The notes: generated by a model not told the origin, from the letters alone. DNA of 64,000 bases from Aquatica leii (GCA_035610365.1 CM069432.1:240898104-240962103); one strand, 5' to 3'. Positions 45,968-57,939 are shown, numbered from the stretch's first letter. A program made the numbers and translations.

Positions 45968-48592
45968 TTAACCTTTATGTGACTGAAAGGGTACCCGGGT
46001 ACCTATTCAGATTTTATACATGAATATTTCTTTTTCTTCAAATTCGCTGAGGTTTGAGATTTTGTGAGATTTCTAAATTAGGTTTTTTCTACGCATTGTA
46101 ACACTTTGAAATACATTTTTGTAATATTATTGAAATAAATAATAAAAATACCCGGGTACCCCCATAAGTAAATAGACATATTTTACAGTAAAAAATAAAA
46201 CGCAAATTTAATCTATTTTTTTAAATTCTATAAACCGTTATAAAAGATTATAAAATGTTAGGCCAGTAAGGCCACATAAGGCCAGTTTGATTATTGGTAA
46301 CATTTTTCACATAAAGTCTGATCTACAGAGTGTACATTACAAACTGGTTTGCTGCAGGATTTACATGCTTTGCAAGTTTTCCTTTGTTTGTGGTCCACTT
46401 CTTGACAAATTTGACATCTACCAACCACCATAATACGTCCAGAAGTATCACGTTGTGGTGGTTCTCTAGCTGGAGTAATAGTGAGCTGGATTAGTTGTCG
46501 GCCAAGAAACATTTCTAGAGACTGGCGTGTAAAATAATTATCAACAACTTTTGAAATAAGGGATCGCATTTGTACTGCAGGCAAGCACATGTCTCTAGAA
46601 ATGTTCGACGTTGATCAGTTGCTCTAAAATTTGGGTTGTGTTTCTTGTAAATACAATAAGAAGCCAATGCACCAACGTCTATCATGTTGAAAAAAATGAT
46701 AATGGCCAACGATTTGTTCTGCGTTTTACCGTATACTCGCTCAGCATCTTATCCATAGTGTCAACACCTCCTTTTGTTTTGTTATAGTATTTTATTATTT
46801 CAGGCTTCGCGACTAAAGTATCATCTACTTGACCTGTTGTATGTATGGATGATAAAAGTATAACACTTTTGTTCTTTTTTTGAACATAAGAACATAATGT
46901 TGCATCTTTATTGAATCCAAAAATGTTTGAATTTATAGGTCGGTCGTTAGATGCCTGCATATTAGGAGGTAAAAATGCTTTATTTTTTCTAACATACCAT
47001 ATTCATATTCCATGAATTCAATGTACGGGCCAGTTGCAAACTTGTAAAAAAATTATCTGTTGTTACATTTCTTCCCGATCCCTTGCACTTCGATACTAGA
47101 TCTAAAACTGTGCGCTCACCGACATTTACCTGACGTTCACCACCTAGTGGTTTTCCAGTAAAGGATAAGCATTTGCAGCATCGCAAGCCCAAAAAATTTT
47201 TATCCCGTATTTCGCTGGCTTGGGCGAAATGTATTGGGTAAATTTCGTATGTCCTCTGTAAGGAAACAGTTATTCGTCTACTGTAATACATTCTTTTGGT
47301 TTGTAGTTCTTTGCCAAGGCTGAATTTAGCCAAGTCCAAACGTCTCGAATTGGAACTGCTTTATCTATTTTGGTTCGATCAGCTCGCGTGATTTGATTAT
47401 CAAAGCGAATAAATCTGAGAAGCAATTCTAAACGATCACGAGGCATAGCTGCACGAAATAGAGGCAAAGACTGTAAACCCAACATTCCAGATACGTGTTC
47501 CTTATTAGATCTATGTACTCCAGCAGCAATAAGGTTTCTTAAAAAATGCATCTAATTCTACTTCAGAGAATGGAATAAATTGTTTTGGTATTGGTTCTTT
47601 GGGAGGTGGATATTTTTTTACTAATATTAGGTTGTATTCATCCGTTATTTTTTTACCTTTTTGGTTAGTATACCTTAGAATCAAGGTACACATTTCTTGA
47701 GATATAATCGATTTAAAAATTTCTAGGGGCGTATGTGATCGACTAAACGACGGTGCACCGCCTTTTTCGCGTAAAATGTTTCGACTTACTGATTGTCTTT
47801 GTGTTGATGGTGTGTCACTCCATCTTTGCCAGCCCAAAGGGTTTGTGTAGGCTCTTCCTGCTCGACTTCGGATTCAGAATCATCTTGTTCCACTACAGGA
47901 TCATTTTCGATATCAGATTCCTCGCATTCGCTATCTGACAACTGTGGAACATATTCATCTTCATCGGAAGCAACAACTGATTCTACATCAGATGACTGTT
48001 CTATTGTTTTTTGTAATTCTGCAGAAGGCAGCCTGCAAAAATCAGATTCCTAATTAAAACCAAAAAATCTGAATATACTTAGAAAAAATCAAGCGAAAGG
48101 GAGTAATAAGTACCACCAAAAATTTTTTATTTATGAAAAGAAAAAAAATGAAAAAAATTGCCGAGAAACCATAAACCAAACAAAAATACTCTATTTTTAG
48201 AAACCTTACCTTGTCCTTCGCTATTTTGATTTCGTGCCTGTACTTGGACCTGCATTACTGTCAGCCGTTATAAATATAAAATAGCAGAAACTCGCACTAG
48301 TTTACGCGTCAAAATATATCGTACAACTAACTGACTATTAATTTGTATCCAAGGAGTGGATTCACTTGCTGTCACTACGACACGGTTGCCATTCAAACGA
48401 AAGTCTTATCTTGTCAAATACGGATTTTACACAAATTCGTAAATCATTAATTTTGAATCTCATTGAGTTATAACTAAAAAATGATAGAAAATAAATGTTT
48501 GCAGTCTAAATTCTAAACTAATATACAGTGGGTATCCAGGTACCCACACCGTCATTAGAAGGTGTTTTTTTTCTCAGCCACATAAGGGTTAA
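45968..48592 (-). mobile_element. piggyBac transposon nested in the IS630/Tc1-like element
   Basis: TTAA target duplications lie at 45968-45971 and 48589-48592. Just inside are CCTTTATGTGACTGA on the left and, read inward on the right, CCCTTATGTGGCTGA, giving a terminal repeat of about 15 bases with two mismatches. Subterminal G/C-rich GGGTACCCGGGTACC-type motifs occur at both ends. The length is 2,625 bases including duplications. The transposase lies on the minus strand. Confidence 0.9.
46291..48060 (-). pseudogene. piggyBac transposase, nearly complete but frame-broken
   Basis: The N-terminal acidic region (48055-47860) has long Glu/Asp/Ser runs. Next come IFKSIISQEMCTLILRYTNQ (47511-47837), GMLGLQSLPLFRAAMPRDRL and LLRFIRFDN (47270-47551). 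Catalytic context one is ECITVDE near 47275, where a stop follows. Context two is VTTDNFFTSLQLARTL near 47020. Context three is TKGGVDTMDKMLSEYTVKRR near 46750. The C-terminal zinc finger has CQICQEVDHKQRKTCKACKS and ends CEKCYQ at 46291. All three Asp positions are present. About four frame changes or stops break it. The low decay and intact ends make it the youngest layer of the nest. Confidence 0.9.
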
Positions 48593-49206
48593 ATAAAAAC
48601 CAAATTAAGTTAAACGAAACAATGCGTGAATAGCTGATGACACTAATGACAGCGAATATATGATTTTAAAACCGACACTCGTTGCATTAAAAGCATGGAC
48701 AGACATTACTATTAGTTGCTATTTCTTTTCTAGAATACAAGTGTGACAGAAATAGCGAAATATTAATGGTTAATTCTTGTTCCTTACTTAGATGAGTCAT
48801 ACTCGAGCTCTCGTAATTACTACTATACATTGCTTTATTAATAAATATTATCTATGTTTTATAGATACGTAATATTATTGACGTTTAATATACACTATTA
48901 GAATCATATTCCTTTATGAAGTAACAACTTAGGGGCTAGTAAGTTTGATCTCAAATCACATATAATTAAGTTACAAATTCTCGGCTTACACATATTATTT
49001 TATGACTTTAGTTATCTAAGTTAGAAATATATAAATTAAGACAGAAAATTAATTTTAGTAAAATACAGGTCAGTAACAGGTTATAGCGACGTTATATAAT
49101 ACGCGTCGATTATCGGTTATAATCATGACGATTATTCGTCGTTTGACCAATCTGGTTAAAAATAACGAGGTTTCGACGTTGCATTGACGTGGCTATGTTA
49201 GCTGGG

Positions 49207-50335
49207 ATTTAAGCAAATAAAGAATACATACTGACTACTGATTTACGAAATATATAACACAGAAATTGCTAATTTACTCATGCAAAAATAAGACTGTTGG
49301 AAATTTTATGTAAACGCTATTTTGCACATGCACAAAACACTCAAGCTTTTTACTTTGTTTAATTGTATATAGCATTCAATGTTACTTCAGCATAAGTCTT
49401 AACCATCCAACAAAATCACACTAAAAACACAAAAGCAAAAATAAGTTTTGTGACAAATGCATTTTTGTAAAGAATGTTGTAACATATATTTATTGAATCA
49501 CAAGAAACGGTCTATTAAACTAGTGTTTAACTGTTTACCAACATTATGTAACATAATGCGCACGTCAATATGGCGTTCCAAGTTCTATTTTATTTCAAAG
49601 CAAGTGTGACAAAATACTGTTGCGACTAATCTGTATTCGATAAATTATTAAAAAACTTTTTTTATTTACTAACAATATACAGTATTATTTTTAATTTAAG
49701 TTACAATTTTTATGTGGCTTTGTAAGATTCTATAAAATAAAATAAGCACAGCAGAAAGTTTTAAAGTTCCGATTCAATCGAAAGTGCTTTAATCTCTAAT
49801 AGCGAGAATATTTACTAGTTTTTCTCACATTACGCTTCTTGGATTTATTTCCTTGTTAGAAACTTTATACAACATAACATAATGTTAAGTTAAAGTTTCA
49901 TTAAGGTTACTTAGCAAAGTGTTAAGTACTTACCTATACAACAGAATGTCTACCTAATAATACAATTATCAAAGTTGTGCTTTAGTTAAGCTTTATTAAC
50001 TCAAACGTTGGTCATTATAATCTATATGAAGCTTTAAAAGTTTATTACTATTGTGTTAGCTTTTTTTTTATTTATATATTTTTTACTTATATTAAAAATA
50101 ACTTACAAAGTTTCTGGTTAAAAACCTTCGCATCACTTAAAAAAATTCACATACAATGAAATTAAATACAATTTTTTCAAATATTTTGTATTCGCACATT
50201 GTTTGTATCCAATAGGAACCTTCTGTGTTTAAAAACATTCTTTTATGAAGAAATCGAATAATATGATATTTTTTAATGTCTTCCAACATTATAAACGACA
50301 CGTTATTTACTAATCCTAGTATTTGATTTTGCTCT
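49207..50335. other. AT-rich stretch without recognisable genes
   Basis: I see no coding similarity or clear repeats between the nest and the next Tc1 remnant. Confidence 0.45.
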
Positions 50336-51040
50336 TAATGACTATTGCATATCTTTCGGGCAAAAAAATTAACCAGTTTGCTTAGTTCTTCTTTTGAAGT
50401 AAAATTAAAGCACGCATAAATAATTTATTGATTCGATTTACTATGTTTTTTGTATATGTATTCTTTTTGATATAATCTATATCTTTTGCCACTAGTTTTC
50501 TATTTGGTTTAGGTCAAGTGATTGTGCTGGCCAGTCTATATTATCAACTTTATTGGATGTCATCCACGATTTCACTAACTTTGCTCTATGGCAAGAAGCA
50601 TTATCATCTTGGAAAATAACCATCTCCTTGTCACTAGATTCCATCTAGAGCTGGAGTACTTTAATGTATTTAACGGCGTTTATCATTTCAGAGACGACAT
50701 GTAGGCGACCAACTTTAGCAGATGGATGTTGGATGTTTAATTGTTGGAACTACACACTTTAGGGAAAATTCTTCTCCTCCTTTTGGCATATGCATTTCGA
50801 CCATGGTTATTAATAAGGAAAACTGATTCATTATTAAATAGCACCTTTTTCTACTGCTCTGTGATCAAATTCTTCCGTTTTTTAACTCAAAACGAACAAT
50901 GGTGTCTTTGTTTCTTGGAAACCAGTAGTTTCTGCCGTGCTCTTAGTACAAAACTAAGTAGCCTTCTCCTCAAAATAGGGCGTTTACCTGTAGCTTCAGG
51001 TCACATTTTTGTTAATTGAGTAGAAGTCACTTATTTATAT
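50335..51040 (-). pseudogene. Tc1-like transposase remnant
   Basis: Reading leftward: EATGKRPILRRRLLSFVLRA (51000-50940), KKVLFNNESVFLINNHGRNA with RRRRRIFPKVC (first catalytic Asp context, where Asn replaces Asp in the usual Ser-Asp-Glu), then NIDWPAQSLDLNQIEN at about 50505-50550, the third acidic residue block of Tc1 transposases. Several stops and frame changes interrupt it and the segment before the second Asp is eroded. No ends were identified. Confidence 0.7.
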
Positions 51041-51379
51041 ACCAAACTTGCTCTTCTTAGCGCTAGAAGTTTTTTTAATATACAGACTATAAGCCGCGTA
51101 TGAAAACATGAAGACATAGCAATGAAATGACGCAGTGGCATATCAAGCTTCAAAATAAATTGTTTGCATTTAACTAATCAAAGCATAATTTCCATTTTTT
51201 CGGAGAAAAATATAATTTGATTTAAAGAAATTTAATTTTGTCTTATTAAATTATTGTTTAAAATAAATAAGTAATATTTTATCAAAATTTTAGAAAAGTA
51301 ACTGTTTCAACTGCGTGCCAATAATTTTTTTTTACGTGCCAGCTGTAGCACACCTGACATAGGTTTGAAACCTTTGTAG

Positions 51380-52140
51380 GATAGACTGGGTATGGTTGAA
51401 ACACGGTAGCTGATATCGTCCATGACATTACCATTAATAAACCAAGCGATGATGGAGATATGTTAAATACAAGAGCTAGTTTCTATTTACTGATGAGCAG
51501 TACTATTTGAGAAAGAAGAAGAAATGTTTTGTTTTTAGTATAAAATTAAATTTAAATAAAAAACATCAGATACAAGTAACACTATGTGAAGGAGAAACAT
51601 TTGTATGTTTTTTAAAGTGTTCCAAGAAATCAATAAGTGTTTCATTTTGCATCCAGCCAAAGCGGTTTGCAATTCCAGCAGATCCTACTGGTGCGCACCT
51701 GATAAAATGGTCTTGGTGGAATTACATTTACGATAGCATTAGCCGCAAAGGCTACTGTAACTAAAGTACCCTTTTCTGCTAAAGTTGCTGAACCTACTTG
51801 AGAAGCACCACGCCTAGCTATTACTCGGTCTGGTTTTTGGACCGTAGTTATGCCTGTTATTTTTCATGACGGTTCATGACAATACGTTGCTTTTGTTAAA
51901 GGTAACCGTCCTTGAAAGACTGCGCGTACAGACAGTTCATAGTTTATTTTTGTAAACATCCGAAATCATTCTTCACCAGCCATCTCGTGGTCATCCCGAC
52001 ATCAAGGTCGTGATAAGTTATACTTGATGATTAGTTCGAATGCCAATTTTCTGACGCCCTTCGTAGATAGGCCAAAATATATATCTGCACATTGAATCAA
52101 ATTTTTAGAAAGGTCTCGCTTTTGCTTTTTATTAAAAAAT
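51380..52140 (-). pseudogene. pogo-like transposase fragment
   Basis: Reading leftward from about 52130: DIYFGLSTKGVRKLAFELII (CENPB-type DNA-binding region), then GITTVQKPDRVIARRGASQV and GSATLAEKGTLVTVAFAANA (51860-51740), following the usual first catalytic Asp-Glu-Thr, which is not clear here. Then, frame-shifted, CAPVGSAGIANRFGWMQNET and LIDFLEHFK (51690-51620). These are consecutive blocks of the pogo DDE domain. The fragment stops at about 51500. A GGGTATGGTTGAAACACGGT sequence near 51388, of the style of pogo termini, may be its left end, but the right end was not found. Confidence 0.7.
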
Positions 52141-52199
52141 CGGTTGTGTGCTTGTTGAACTTATATAATTCATTTAAAAATTAAGTTGTTATCAAAGTG

Positions 52200-52640
52200 T
52201 CCAAGTATTCTCAACACACTGTGTTCATCGAACTTTGAACTCTTTTCAGCATATCAACGTGTATGTTGGCAATAACTTGACGAATGTTGTCCTTGAGATG
52301 AGCCATAGTCCTAGGACGATCATTGTAGACTATTGACTGTAGATAGCCCCATTAAAAAATTTGCAGGGGGTTATATCAGGTGATTGTGCTAGCCAGCGCA
52401 GATCGCCCCTCAAGGAAATGAGGCACCCAGATTTTTTTCTTCACATCATCATTTTTCCTAAAGTTGTTCACCCATGAAACAATAGGCTGTTGGCCAGAGA
52501 CACGACCACGGGGCGCAATGTTGAAACGGGTACGGAATGCACGTTAAGTAGCTATAATTGAGCGACCGTTAGAAAAGTATACCTCTAAAGCGAATACGTG
52601 CTCCACCTTCGACCACTTCATGATGGTAACTAAACCCAGA
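52200..52640 (-). pseudogene. Tc1/mariner-type transposase with catalytic core deleted (DUF4817 type)
   Basis: Reading leftward: WSKVEHVFALEVYFSNGRSI, then FNIAPRGRVSGQQPIVSWVN and NFRKNDDVKKK (52620-52430), the DUF4817 N-terminal DNA-binding region. With no catalytic domain between, the sequence passes into WGYLQSIVYNDRPRTMAHLK and DNIRQVIANIHVDMLKRV (52340-52240), the C-terminal end of the same protein family. So about 200 residues that carry the first two catalytic positions are missing. The pogo fragment abuts its left side. Terminal repeats were not identified. Confidence 0.75.
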
Positions 52641-52807
52641 GAGAATTTTGAGAGGTGCAACTCCGTGTATAATTTTTGTTCGCAACGACTTGTATTGGGC
52701 GACTGTAAAAAGGAGGATAGACCGAGAGGGCGCTAGGAATGTAAATGCGCGAAATTTAAATATGTCACTATTATGTATTACGTTCAATGGTGTAAAAATG
52801 TATTTCA

Positions 52808-52912
52808 TTATTATCTACAAGCTTTCGAACTTAAGCTAAGTTCTTCGTCAGGCAGTATAATTATATAACTGACGAAAAACTTAGCTCAAGTTCAAAAGCT
52901 TGTAGATAATAA
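52808..52912. repeat. Hairpin with hammerhead-like core
   Basis: Two 43-base arms (52808-52850 and 52870-52912) match at 40 of 43 positions around a 19-base loop. On the minus strand the left arm reads CTGACGA, a 6-bp stem GAACTT/AAGTTC with a 5-base loop, then GAAA, which fits the hammerhead core (the seventh core base is free). One extra A precedes the stem, exactly as in the Penelope copies at 7.6 kb. In the right arm the GAAA has changed. It is probably an inverted Penelope-like terminal scrap of another family. Confidence 0.55.
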
Positions 52913-52914
52913 AT

Positions 52915-53830
52915 AAATTTTCACTATTTACCCTAAAAAAAATTATTGTTTCATGGTGAAAGCTTCATTTCTAAAATGTATTACGTATTTGCTTTTTTAT
53001 TGCTATACACAAACCAACAACCATTACATTATATTATAATATTTAATTATTTACGTTTTGAATCATGTTTTAATCTACTTAAGAACATCGTTTTAGCCTG
53101 GCTAAAAATAGGATTCATATATTTTACATTTCTGACATTTTTTCCAAAAAAAAATCCTATTTACACTTTTAGTAAAATTAAATAAAGATAAATCAATACA
53201 AGAGCTTAAAATGAAATTAACTAACGATTATTTTTAGTCATAAACAAATGTAAATTCTGCATGACCATTTATACGTATGGACCAAAACTTGATTGTAAAC
53301 TTAAAAGAACGTGGAAACAAGTATTATGTGGTATCGTACACCTTTTTCTTGTAACTTCCACTACACCTTCTAACGTATCAACCCAATTTACTAATGAAAG
53401 TGGAATACGTTTTTTATTGCAATTTTCCTATTGAAAAAATAGGTTTTTTAAATCTTGAGAAAATAATTGCCAATATTTCATTTGCATCGATTGGTTAGTT
53501 ACAGCACCACATGAAGGTTTCCTGGATGAGGAATAACAGACATTCCATTAACACTGTCAAATATGTCATCAGAAAATTTCAAAACCCTGCCCGAATCCTT
53601 TGCATGGGATTTAAACTTGCTAATCGATATTATTTTAATCTAAAAAGTAATAACTTATTGCTACATTATTCTTATTATAAAAAAGTTACTTACGTACAGC
53701 AACGCTTACATAGGAATTATGGCTAAAAAATGTATCCATACGAGTCAGTCATATCGAATCAAAATACGTTTTACACCCTAGGTTTTACACTCAAATATTT
53801 ACAAACACAATTTCCATGGTTTTAAAAGTC
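52915..53830. other. Noncoding stretch
   Basis: AT-rich. The frame at 53511-53726 (71 residues) matches no family I know. I see no repeat. Confidence 0.4.
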
Positions 53831-53835
53831 AGCAA

Positions 53836-56670
53836 TTTTGTAGGTGCGCCTATGAGGTGCGCCAAAAAATTTAAATTCCAGCAGCGACATCTATTAACTA
53901 AAGCTATGGTCAACTATTAAAAATCCCTAGTAGTCGCTACGTTGCGAATCACTGCAACTAAACTGATGCAGCGCCCTCTACGCTTGTCCTCCTTTATGCT
54001 AGACAAAGAAAAGATCAATGGGCAAATACTTTACATAAATAAAGACAGAAAATACGATTAAAAGCGAACACTTTTTCTATACGAGTTGCATCTCTGAACT
54101 TTCTCTCTGCTAAACCTAGACTTGCTACAACTTTACAGACGGCTCTCTCGAATGCGTCTATCGCTACTCTGCACAGAGCGCTCAATTCAAATAAGCAAGT
54201 TGCTCTGCCCCACCTTGTATAACTGATGTTGAGTACAGAATTAGCAATTACGACCAATTTTTAGATGATTTTGGTAAAATTCTAGTTGACGTAGAAGAAA
54301 AATGTCCAGATGCTCATTTTCAAATTAGATCGTTATTTGAAAACGAATTTTTTGAAAAAATGGGTATTTAAAAAATTACGTAAGAGTAAATTCGCTTTTT
54401 GACAACATAACCCGGACAATTTTCAAAACAAAAACTTTTTACTAAATCAAATTGCATGTATTCAAAGAGAATTTTTTAGGTTAAGGTTAAGGTTACGTGA
54501 AACAAATAATTGATGGAAATGATTTTGTTGAGGATAAGTATGAAACAGCATGTGACAAATTTAATAAAAAAGAATTTTAGCCAATAATCATGCTAAAAGT
54601 TATTTTTCAAATTGAATCTATTCATAAGAAATCAGGACAAGCATATAGAAAATTAATCGATGAAGCTTAAACACATTTAGCTGCCTTAAAAAATTTAAAA
54701 TTAAGTAACGAGGAAAGTGCAGAATAAAAAAAGGCAGGTGCATTACAAAACTGGCAACAAAATAATCGTAAAGTTCATTGTCGTGAAGAACATAATTGCT
54801 TTTATTTTAAAAAACTAATTATTAATCACAAATTTTCAGTTAAATTTAAGCTTGCAACTAATCTATTTAAATGCAATTTATGTCAAACAGAGCATTTTAT
54901 TTATACATGTAACATTTTTTTACAATTATCTTCATCAGAAAAACTTCATAAAGTAAAAACTTTAAGACTTTGTATTAACTGTCAAGTTTTACTCTTTACT
55001 ATTACCTTTCAAGTTAAAGATAAGTATAACGTTGCTCGTACAACTAGGGTTATCTTAGATAGTGCTGCACAGTCTACATTACTAATTAAAAATGTTTGCC
55101 AAAAACTTAAAATACCTTTAACTAATACACATGTACCCACAGTCGGAATAAATAAAAATCAGTCTATCAATAAAAAATGTTCAGTTACAATTTTCTCAAC
55201 GTAACTCTATTTTCCACCATACTTTTATGTCTCGTATTATCAGTACATACATTGTGATACCTGAAATATTCAAGAATATATCACGTCATTAGGTCCCAAT
55301 TTCAATAAACCTGGACCTGTAGATATGCTTATTAGTGCAAGTGAATTTTGGTCTCTATTATCCCAAGGTCAAATAAAGTTAGGAAAAGGATTGCCTATTA
55401 TTTAAAATTAGATTATAATAATAGTCGGTTTATCACCAATTTACGCAACTAGTTTTAATTGTATCTTCTATTTTTCGATCCCATGTTGTTCAGAAGACGA
55501 ACAATTAACTAAATTTTGGAAGCTAGAAGAACTTTAACAACTAATTTTATGTCACAAGATAATCCAGAATGTAAACAATTGTTTATAAATAATACTTCTA
55601 GAGCTCCTAATTGACAACTTATTCATTAATGAATATCAGGACTTGAATAATTTAAAAGACGTTACCATTGATCCCAAACCGGCACTGGCTTCCACGCCAT
55701 CGTGTCTATAAAGATTCAAGTGTTACAACTAAGTTAAGAGTTGTTTTTGATAGAAGTTCTCGAACAACCAGCGGTTAGTCTTTTAAAGAATTACAAAACA
55801 CAGAACCTATAATACAAAACATTTTTGGAATTTTTAATTCGATTCAGACAATAAAACTACGCTGTGTCAGCTGATATTAGCAAAATGTATCCTCAATTAA
55901 AAATGCATTCAGATACCAACCTTTTCATATAATAATTATTTTGCGAGATGATCGCAATAAAAATCTTTCAATTTTTCAAGCAAACACTGTTAGATATAGT
56001 ACAGCAGCTGCACATTATCTAGTCATAAAATGTTTATCAATTAGCTGAAGACTATTCTCAATTATACCCATTCGCATCAAAAAGAATTTTAAGATTTTAT
56101 ACTCATGTTGGGAGACAATGATTCATCAAAAACATTAGAAATTAAATGACCCCAACAACAAAATTTATTAAGTTTTATTATTTCACCTATTACAATATCC
56201 AATAATTCTACTAAAAGAACAGTATTATTTTATATTTCTAAAATCTATGATCCGTTAAGACTTCTTAGCCCATCTATTATAATATCAAAAATACTTATAC
56301 AACAATTATGAGCTAGAAAGTTATCTTGGGATGAATCAATTCCAGGTGACTTTTTGATAATCTGAAACAACTTTTACGATCAATTACACAATGTCAACAA
56401 TTTAAAGATTCCTAGAAATGTATTTTCTTTACATTAATTAAAAGCATAAGAATGAGTGAGGATACGTTTTACTTATAAATTTAATGTTTTTTTAAAATTG
56501 AGTTTGACGACATTCTAATAAGCAATTGTATTAGAACTCAATACAAACGTGCAAATATCACTTCAAAGTGGTTTTAAGACAACATAACCTTTAAAAAAAT
56601 ATCTAGACATTCCTCCACCATTCCTTATAGGAAAGTGGTGACTACACCAGTTTTTTAAGAATGCTGATCT
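53836..56670 (+). mobile_element. BEL/Pao LTR retrotransposon fossil
   Basis: On the plus strand, in family order: a gag-like region from about 54250, a zinc-knuckle segment near 54870-54990, an aspartic protease near 55020-55200, reverse transcriptase similarity at about 55680-56100, and following polymerase/RNase H-like sequence to about 56670. The stretch 53836-54250, GC-richer with an AATAAA signal, may be a leader or 5' LTR. No second LTR was found. It is heavily decayed with many breaks and is clearly old. A LINE fragment starts at about 56703, which truncates or replaces its 3' part. The family is judged from the knuckle and protease region. Confidence 0.75.
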
Positions 56671-56702
56671 AACTTGTTCTATTTGACTTTTAATTTCTAA
56701 CA

Positions 56703-57675
56703 ATGATCCCATTTTTATTTATTATACAGCCCAGGAATTTGTACATTTCAACTTATTCTAATCGATCTCCGTCGATGATAATGTTAGCTTGCCCGTTCAT
56801 CAGTGCTTGTAAATCTTGTTCATTTCCGCTTTTAGGACTATATTGTCTGCGTAACGCAAATTATTTAATCTCTTTCCATTTATTGTATTTTCTTCTTGTC
56901 TGTTTCCTAATGCTTCTGTAAAGATTACTTTGGAGTTTATGTTGAACAGCAATGTCGACAAAACGCAACCCTACCGTGCTCCTCGTAGTATTTTAATTTT
57001 GTTGGTAGATTTATTCCTGCGTCGTCGAGAATTTTTATCCCTTCTGCGTATAGTTCATCGGATTCTGGAGCTTTGCCGCTTTTTGCCCTCCAGGTTTGTA
57101 ACTTTTTTTCTATATTTAGTTGCAGTTTTCCATCATTATTCAAATCTATATTAGAATTTGAAGTTGTATGTATCATATTTGTTGGCCAACTTCTCGATTT
57201 TATCACTTCTGTCAATCATTCATTTTTCTTTTTTTTTCTCGTATTTTTCTACGAATTGTGATTTGTATCTGTTTGTATTTCTATGTGTTTATATTTTTCA
57301 CTTCTCTGCGATCGTCCATTTTTTCTTTTACTTCTTATTTCTTGGTGTTGTTTGTTTTTGTATTTTAAAATTGATTTTTTTATTGTCATCCAAATTATAT
57401 TTAGGTCAATATCGTTTTCACTTAGTTCTTTCACTACACTTTGGATGTCTCTTATTATATTTTGCTCTATTTTTGCTTATATATTTGGACAGTTTTTTTC
57501 TGACAATTCTTATGTGGTTATTTTTGATTTTAATTATTTTTTAACTCGTTTTCAACTTTGTAATAATCGAGCTGGGGCTTTTGCCGCTCCGGGATATGTT
57601 TTTACGGCGTACATGCTGTTTCTTAATCTTCTATTTACCAGTCTACCGGGTGGTGACTTGGATAACGCAGCGTAG
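56703..57675 (-). pseudogene. RTE-type LINE fragment (endonuclease end and RT start)
   Basis: Reading leftward: PPGRLVNRRLRNSMYAVKTY (57660-57600), the end of the endonuclease where the family has a Tyr-Pro-Gly-Ala-Asp motif. A linker follows with NDIDLNIIWMTIKKSIL (57249-57434). Then comes the frame at 56937-57215 with WRAKSGKAPESDELYAEGIK, the start of the RT domain. The catalytic motif near 56835 reads LRYADNIVLKAE: the second Asp of the usual YADD is Asn. Next is KCTNSWA in a changed frame, ending near 56703. Frame changes and stops are frequent. The element is truncated at both ends and is probably of the same clade as the LINE at 11.66 kb. Confidence 0.7.
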
Positions 57676-57939
57676 GGATTTCAATGCTAAATATTTAATG
57701 TTGGAATATTTGATTTCCTAATTATTCTAAATTCTAAACGTGTAAAATACTGCATCTATCCATATTATTTTTACAATTTTCCATTTCCCAAAACCAAAAA
57801 AATGGAAGAAAAAATAATTGTATTTTTTTAAAACCTTAAATGCCATGGAATTATGAAAACAAACATGAGCATTTATTTACATACAATGTCATTTCTGTTT
57901 TACGTTTATGATTGATTGTTAAATTCTGTTCTCTTTAAA

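Larger units (their letters stand above)
44163..48826 (-). mobile_element. IS630/Tc1-like transposon nested in the EnSpm-like element
   Basis: TAGTAGTAATTACGAGAG at 44163 is mirrored at 48826, and similarity continues through TCGAGTATGACT. TA sits directly outside both ends (44161-44162, 48827-48828). Without the piggyBac at 45968-48592 it is about 2.04 kb, a normal size for this superfamily. Its DDE transposase is on the minus strand. Confidence 0.85.
41238..49206 (-). mobile_element. EnSpm/CMC-like DNA transposon containing two nested insertions
   Basis: CCCAGCTAACATAGCCACGT plus CA at 41238-41259 is the perfect inverse of the sequence ending at 49206 (22 of 22), with weaker similarity for about 20 more bases. 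Both subterminal regions are crowded with ACGTCA/GACGT motifs. The coding frames near the left half resemble the TNP_2-type transposase of EnSpm/CMC elements. Removing the nested element at 44163-48826 leaves about 3.3 kb. No target duplication is clear: TAA lies outside the left end and ATT outside the right. Confidence 0.75.

Noticed and set aside
53511-53726. 71-residue plus-strand frame
   Set aside because: No recognisable motif; AT-rich DNA gives frames of this size by chance.
57158-57675. Overlapping hydrophobic plus-strand frames of 60-130 residues
   Set aside because: Phe/Leu-rich shadows of the A-rich minus-strand LINE; apparent membrane segments are a composition effect.
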